This document shows positions 7,159 through 9,766 of a stretch of 9,766 nt of DNA, in pieces. How positions within the stretch are numbered: the stretch's first letter is position 1; every line of letters starts with the position of its first letter. Below the pieces are notes generated by a model that worked only from the letters and a program-made list of their open reading frames with translations, was not told the origin of the DNA and did no database searches. The stretch is taken from the NCBI GenBank assembly GCA_964429355.1, contig CAYSCH010000355.1, forward strand, positions 1 through 9,766, in the 5' to 3' direction. Source of the DNA: JAAYAY01 sp964429355 (GTDB lineage: Bacteria > Planctomycetota > Planctomycetia > Pirellulales > Thermoguttaceae). The position numbers were made by a program, and so were the translations under genes.

Positions 7159-7835
7159 GGCGGCCGCAGGAACAAGTCCCGCTGTCAGGTGCACCCTGCC
7201 GCGCGTCGGAAGATCCCACGCACGGAACAACAGAATATTGGGCAGAAGGCTAGGATCGGCCTCACCCAGTATTCCACTGCAACCTTCCATCGTTCCAGTA
7301 TTCCGGTTCAATTTGGGAAGCCGTTTCATGAACATTGCCGCGTCTCCCTTGGATCTGTCTCCACCACGTCTGCAGTAGATGCACCGCCCAACACGATACC
7401 GTCTCGAAAAGGAGACAACCAGAGGGCCAGGGGCGTCGACCTGCGGCGGCAGGAACCTCAGGGCAGCAATCCGATCCTCAGCCTGCCGGCTTGGCGTCCG
7501 CCGATACCGATATGCCGCCGTTGACAGCGACTCGCATCGCGCCGACGGAGGCGAATCAATTCGGAATCCCACCCGGCACACCTGAGGCGGACGCCTGTGG
7601 AAGAACTCCCGAAAAACACAACGGCACGCGTCCCAAGGTGCAGGTCGATCACAACCGGGGGGCTCAACGCCCTGAAGCTACCTTCTTCCTGGGCATTGGG
7701 ATTGCCCTAGGCGTCGAGACCAACCGCCAGCCGAGGCGGTCCCCGAAACCGCACCTTCTTGTCATTCACAACCGTTGCCCACATGTCGCGTTCTCTCGTT
7801 CAATGCCTAGGATGCCTCGACCACCAGTCTCCTGA
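7159..7835. other. 677-bp gap between convergent genes, no gene recognised
   Basis: Both flanking genes end here. Open frames exist on both strands (for example 7335-7835 plus and 7024-7581 minus), but they have no recognisable motifs and no good ribosome site. The minus one runs 135 bp into the CBS-pair gene. A 6-bp hairpin (ACCGCC 7723-7728 with GGCGGT 7735-7740) has no T-run, so no convincing terminator was seen. The region may be decayed coding DNA. Confidence 0.5.
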
Positions 7836-8351
7836 TCACAAGTCTCTCTGCCCAAAACGGACGTACTCGCCCGGTGCCGGAGCTACGCCTGGGCAATGTG
7901 GCTCGATAATCCTCTCCCTTTCTGCCGCCAGAATCTTCTCGATCCTTCGCAAATGGTGGCCTCCCTCAAATTCCGTGCCCATCCAAATGGCGAGCATGCC
8001 GGCAATCTGGACATCTCCGAAAAGCTCCGCTGCCAGGCAAAGGACGTTGGCGTCAAACGAGCGCCGGCTCACGGCCGCCATCCATTCATCGACGCATGCT
8101 GCCGCACGTATGCGGGGCAACTTGTTCGCAGCGATGCACATCCCCATTCCCGAGGCAGCCAGCAGTATGGCCCGGTCGGCCTCCCCTCGGCTGACCATAC
8201 CGGCCGCCCTGAAGGCAACAACGGGGTAATCCTCCGAGTCACGCCCAGGTGATCCTATCAGAAGGACCTCATGACCGAGATCCTGCAGCACCTGAACGAC
8301 CTCAGGCCGAACAGCAAACCCTCGACGATCGGAACCGACCACCACTTTCAT
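7836..8351 (-). CDS. RpiB/LacA/LacB-family sugar-phosphate isomerase-like protein with altered active site (171 aa)
   Basis: The RpiB/LacAB fold is clear from MKVVVGSD (1-8), GHEVLLIG (26-33), DYP (41-43), SGMGMCIAANK (67-77), IRAA (81-84), DANVL (100-104) and TEFEGGHH...RRIEKI (126-140). RpiB interconverts ribose-5-P and ribulose-5-P. By hand alignment to E. coli RpiB, several key positions differ: the catalytic Cys66 is A65, the ring-opening His99 is S98, His10 is R9 and Arg133 is H132; Arg137 is kept as R136. Ordinary isomerase activity is therefore doubtful; a different substrate or a non-catalytic role is possible. The C-terminal 30 residues extend beyond the core. ATG 8351 is chosen over GTG 8372 because of a GGAG site 7 bases upstream and because its ATGA overlaps the stop of the upstream DUF1207 gene, implying translational coupling. 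Family assignment sure, function open. Confidence 0.88.
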   Translation of the reverse strand: MKVVVGSDRRGFAVRPEVVQVLQDLGHEVLLIGSPGRDSEDYPVVAFRAAGMVSRGEADRAILLAASGMGMCIAANKLPRIRAAACVDEWMAAVSRRSFDANVLCLAAELFGDVQIAGMLAIWMGTEFEGGHHLRRIEKILAAERERIIEPHCPGVAPAPGEYVRFGQRDL

Positions 8352-9085
8352 GCCATGTCTCCGCGATTGCACTGGATCCGAGGGTACCGGAAGCTGTACC
8401 TCTGGAGCGTAAGAGGTCCCCCTCGCGCGATTCGGTGGTGATTAGCGGACAGGAGACCAACGATATCGGCGGAGAGTCGCCACAGGTCGCCCCCGTAGTG
8501 AATCCGGTTATGCGTGAGCATGAACTCGTCGTCGAGGTGCGAACTCAGGTGATAGTAGGCGAACTTGGCTTCCCATGGCCCGGAGCGCCAAGTGAAGGGC
8601 ACGCCGCAGCGGAAGTCGGCCGATACGAGGTCACGTTGGTTGTCGAGGACCAACCTTGGAAATGCAGCGCCTTCCAGATCGAGCTGATAGCCCTCGGGCC
8701 ACTCGTTGTCCGATGTGCCGTAGCGCACCAAGCCGACTCGCCCGCCGGCTTCAAGATCCCAGAGCCACCCCCAGTCTCGTTCGTAGACCCATTGGCTGGC
8801 AAGTCGCGGCTCCTTGCCTCCAGAGAGGTAGGAGCGATACATCGGCCCTTCGGGCAGGAGTTGGAAGGTCCAGGGTTCCTTCCGGCTCGCGCCATACCGA
8901 GACAAGGTGGAGCCTGATGGAGACCCTGAACAGCGCTCGTCCACGACTCCGCCTGCCTCACTTTTCATTCCGGCGAAGAACTCTTCGGATGAGAGCGATT
9001 CCCGGGAATCCCACTCGCCCGCCATCATCGTTGTCTGCATCAGCAGGACGCAACAAGCGGCACACCATCGCGCTGCACAGGGCAT
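8348..9085 (-). CDS. DUF1207 family exported protein, apparently C-terminally truncated (245 aa)
   Basis: DUF1207 proteins are of unknown function, typical of planctomycetes, and predicted to be envelope-associated. The conserved core runs about 73-200: FQLLPEGPMYRSYLSGGKEP (74-93), ASQWVYERDWGWLWD (96-110), GGRVGLVRYG (114-123), EGYQLDLEGAAFPRL (131-145), LVSADFRCGVPF (153-164) and AYYHLSSHLDDEF (176-188). The first ~22 residues (hydrophobic, Cys-rich) look like a signal peptide with a weak positive end. After about residue 200 the sequence no longer looks like the family. From memory, members run to about 350-400 residues with a further beta-rich part, so the C-terminus seems lost and replaced by an unrelated 45-residue tail. 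Neither of the other two frames restores the expected sequence by eye. ATG 9085 has a strong AGGAGGA site. The stop overlaps the RpiB-like start. Confidence 0.85.
   Translation of the reverse strand: MPCAARWCAACCVLLMQTTMMAGEWDSRESLSSEEFFAGMKSEAGGVVDERCSGSPSGSTLSRYGASRKEPWTFQLLPEGPMYRSYLSGGKEPRLASQWVYERDWGWLWDLEAGGRVGLVRYGTSDNEWPEGYQLDLEGAAFPRLVLDNQRDLVSADFRCGVPFTWRSGPWEAKFAYYHLSSHLDDEFMLTHNRIHYGGDLWRLSADIVGLLSANHHRIARGGPLTLQRYSFRYPRIQCNRGDMA
8359..8362 (-). promoter_or_regulatory. Ribosome binding site for the RpiB-like gene
   Basis: On the minus strand GGAG lies 7 bases before ATG 8351, inside the end of the upstream gene. It supports this start over the in-frame GTG at 8372 and fits coupled translation through the ATGA overlap. 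Confidence 0.65.
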
Positions 9086-9090
9086 GTCAG

Positions 9091-9097
9091 TCCTCCT
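9091..9097 (-). promoter_or_regulatory. Strong ribosome binding site for the DUF1207 gene
   Basis: On the minus strand AGGAGGA lies 5 bases before ATG 9085. It is the best Shine-Dalgarno match in the window and fixes the start. Confidence 0.75.
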
Positions 9098-9241
9098 GTT
9101 TCAACGTAGTCCGATTCTCTGGGCGGTGCAGCGGGCCGGCGCGACCGGTTACGCTCGCTGCTCGGATCCGCCAGCGCGGGAAGCGTCGTCCGAGAGCCGT
9201 CTTCCAAGTCGCGCCGGGCCGCCGAACCGTGTTTAGCCTGT

Positions 9242-9269
9242 ATTGTAGTACTCCTCGGTCTGCATGCAA
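9242..9269 (-). promoter_or_regulatory. Weak candidate promoter for the DUF1207/RpiB-like pair
   Basis: On the minus strand TTGCAT (9264-9269) and TACAAT (9242-9247) are separated by 16 bases. The -10 is good (5 of 6) and the -35 poor (3 of 6). It would give a leader of roughly 150 nt. Confidence 0.3.
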
Positions 9270-9440
9270 TACTACTTGGTTCTTTATTACGACTTACAGG
9301 TCACACAGAGAATCTATGAACGTATTCTAGGTGAACAAGGCAAGCAGAACGGGTGCATTCCAGAGGCTACCTCGAGGCCGAAAAACAGCCTTTCTTTAGC
9401 CTTGACATCGCCTTGTATATGACATAAGTAGTTTCTGCAC

Positions 9441-9454
9441 AATAGATATCTATT
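9441..9454. repeat. Perfect 14-bp palindrome, operator-like
   Basis: AATAGATATCTATT is its own reverse complement. It lies in the AT-rich island, 41 bp upstream of the -35 of the rightward promoter. Its size and symmetry fit a dimeric regulator site, but AT-rich DNA also yields palindromes by chance. Confidence 0.4.
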
Positions 9455-9495
9455 AATAAAAACACAGGGTCGTTATGTTTATCGAACGCATGTTA

Positions 9496-9524
9496 TTGAA
9501 ATATGACTATAAGGTCTATATAAT
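9496..9524 (+). promoter_or_regulatory. Near-consensus sigma70-type promoter, rightward
   Basis: TTGAAA (9496-9501) and TATAAT (9519-9524) are separated by exactly 17 bases, giving 5 of 6 and 6 of 6 matches. The upstream A/T-rich DNA could act as an UP element. Transcription would start near 9531 and run off the right edge. The target is not visible in the window. Confidence 0.55.
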
Positions 9525-9766
9525 GAACATCTGGATGGAATAGCCGATCAAACCACGACCGGATTTCCAGAAGTGATGCCGTTCCAACCTGCCAGTCCAC
9601 AAGCCGGTCGTCGACGGGTTCAGGATGTCGGCCTATGCGGTGCTCGAGGGCGGTGGGCCTGGTGGCGCGATTCTGGTCGGCCGTACTGGACTGATCCAGA
9701 AGCAGCAACAGTGCTCAGAAACCCTTTTGTCGGCGGCTTCTATGGAAGATAGGCAAGCTCGCCGCC

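Larger units (their letters stand above)
9098..9766. other. Upstream region with an AT-rich island, no gene recognised
   Basis: Bases 9098-9360 are the probable leader and promoter area of the DUF1207 gene. Bases 9421-9540 are only about 31% GC by count, unlike the GC-rich surroundings, and contain a palindrome (9441-9454) and a near-consensus promoter (9496-9524). From 9541 the sequence is GC-rich again. A 58-codon frame (9576-9752, plus) and a 71-codon frame (9493-9708, minus) are open, but neither has a convincing ribosome site or known motif. A gene may begin beyond the right edge. Confidence 0.5.

Noticed and set aside
7024..7581. 185-codon open frame on the minus strand in the convergent gap
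   Set aside because: Overlaps the end of the CBS-pair gene, has no recognisable motif and no good ribosome site.
9375..9398. Weak hairpin GAGGC/GCCTT followed by TCTTT
   Set aside because: Only 5 bp with a G-T pair and no gene upstream on that strand to terminate.
9402..9430. Second plus-strand promoter starting with a perfect TTGACA at 9402-9407
   Set aside because: No acceptable -10 at 16-18 bases spacing (TAAGTA at best).
1..9766. CRISPR array, tRNA or rRNA genes
   Set aside because: No regularly spaced repeats, cloverleaf-like segments or rRNA-like stretches were seen by eye on either strand.

Overview
The window looks like a piece of a planctomycete chromosome, probably Pirellulales-like. 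It is GC-rich, has long intergenic gaps, and carries a DUF1207 protein together with FHA, Ser/Thr-kinase and tubulin-like domains, a mix common in that phylum. The assignment is inferred from gene families only; there is no rRNA or other phylogenetic marker here.

Layout. (1) 1-427: the 3' end of a group II intron on the + strand. It has the maturase C-terminus (50-334), a 34-nt domain V-like element (352-385) and a domain VI-like hairpin with a bulged A (to about 427). The upstream frame has a stop and domain V has a changed catalytic triad, so this looks like a decayed copy. (2) 566-5360, minus strand: an FHA + degenerate EAL protein (4185-5360), followed 115 bp downstream by a 1167-aa fusion of a Ser/Thr kinase with a tubulin/FtsZ-like GTPase domain and a long C-terminal region (566-4069). 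A GC-rich stem-loop sits directly after the FHA gene stop. (3) 5746-7158, plus strand, divergent from the FHA gene: a receiver + degenerate GGDEF + CBS-pair protein. (4) 7159-7835: a gap between convergent genes with nothing recognisable. (5) 7836-9085, minus strand: a secreted DUF1207 protein that seems to have lost its C-terminal part. Its stop overlaps the start (ATGA) of an RpiB/LacA-like protein that lacks most of the catalytic residues. (6) 9086-9766: leader region, then an AT-rich island (about 31% GC at 9421-9540) holding a perfect 14-bp palindrome and a near-consensus promoter firing off the right edge.

How the parts may work together. The central three genes form a compact signalling locus. 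The kinase could phosphorylate Thr residues, the FHA domain of its neighbour could read pThr, and the divergent protein adds a receiver domain and adenosyl-nucleotide-type CBS sensing. The EAL and GGDEF domains have both lost their catalytic signature residues and are split between the two divergent genes, so they more likely bind ligand or protein than make or degrade c-di-GMP. The tubulin-like domain adds a possible polymerising GTPase output. This functional link is inference from domain content and gene order. The most interesting features are this locus and the active-site-altered RpiB-like/truncated DUF1207 pair.
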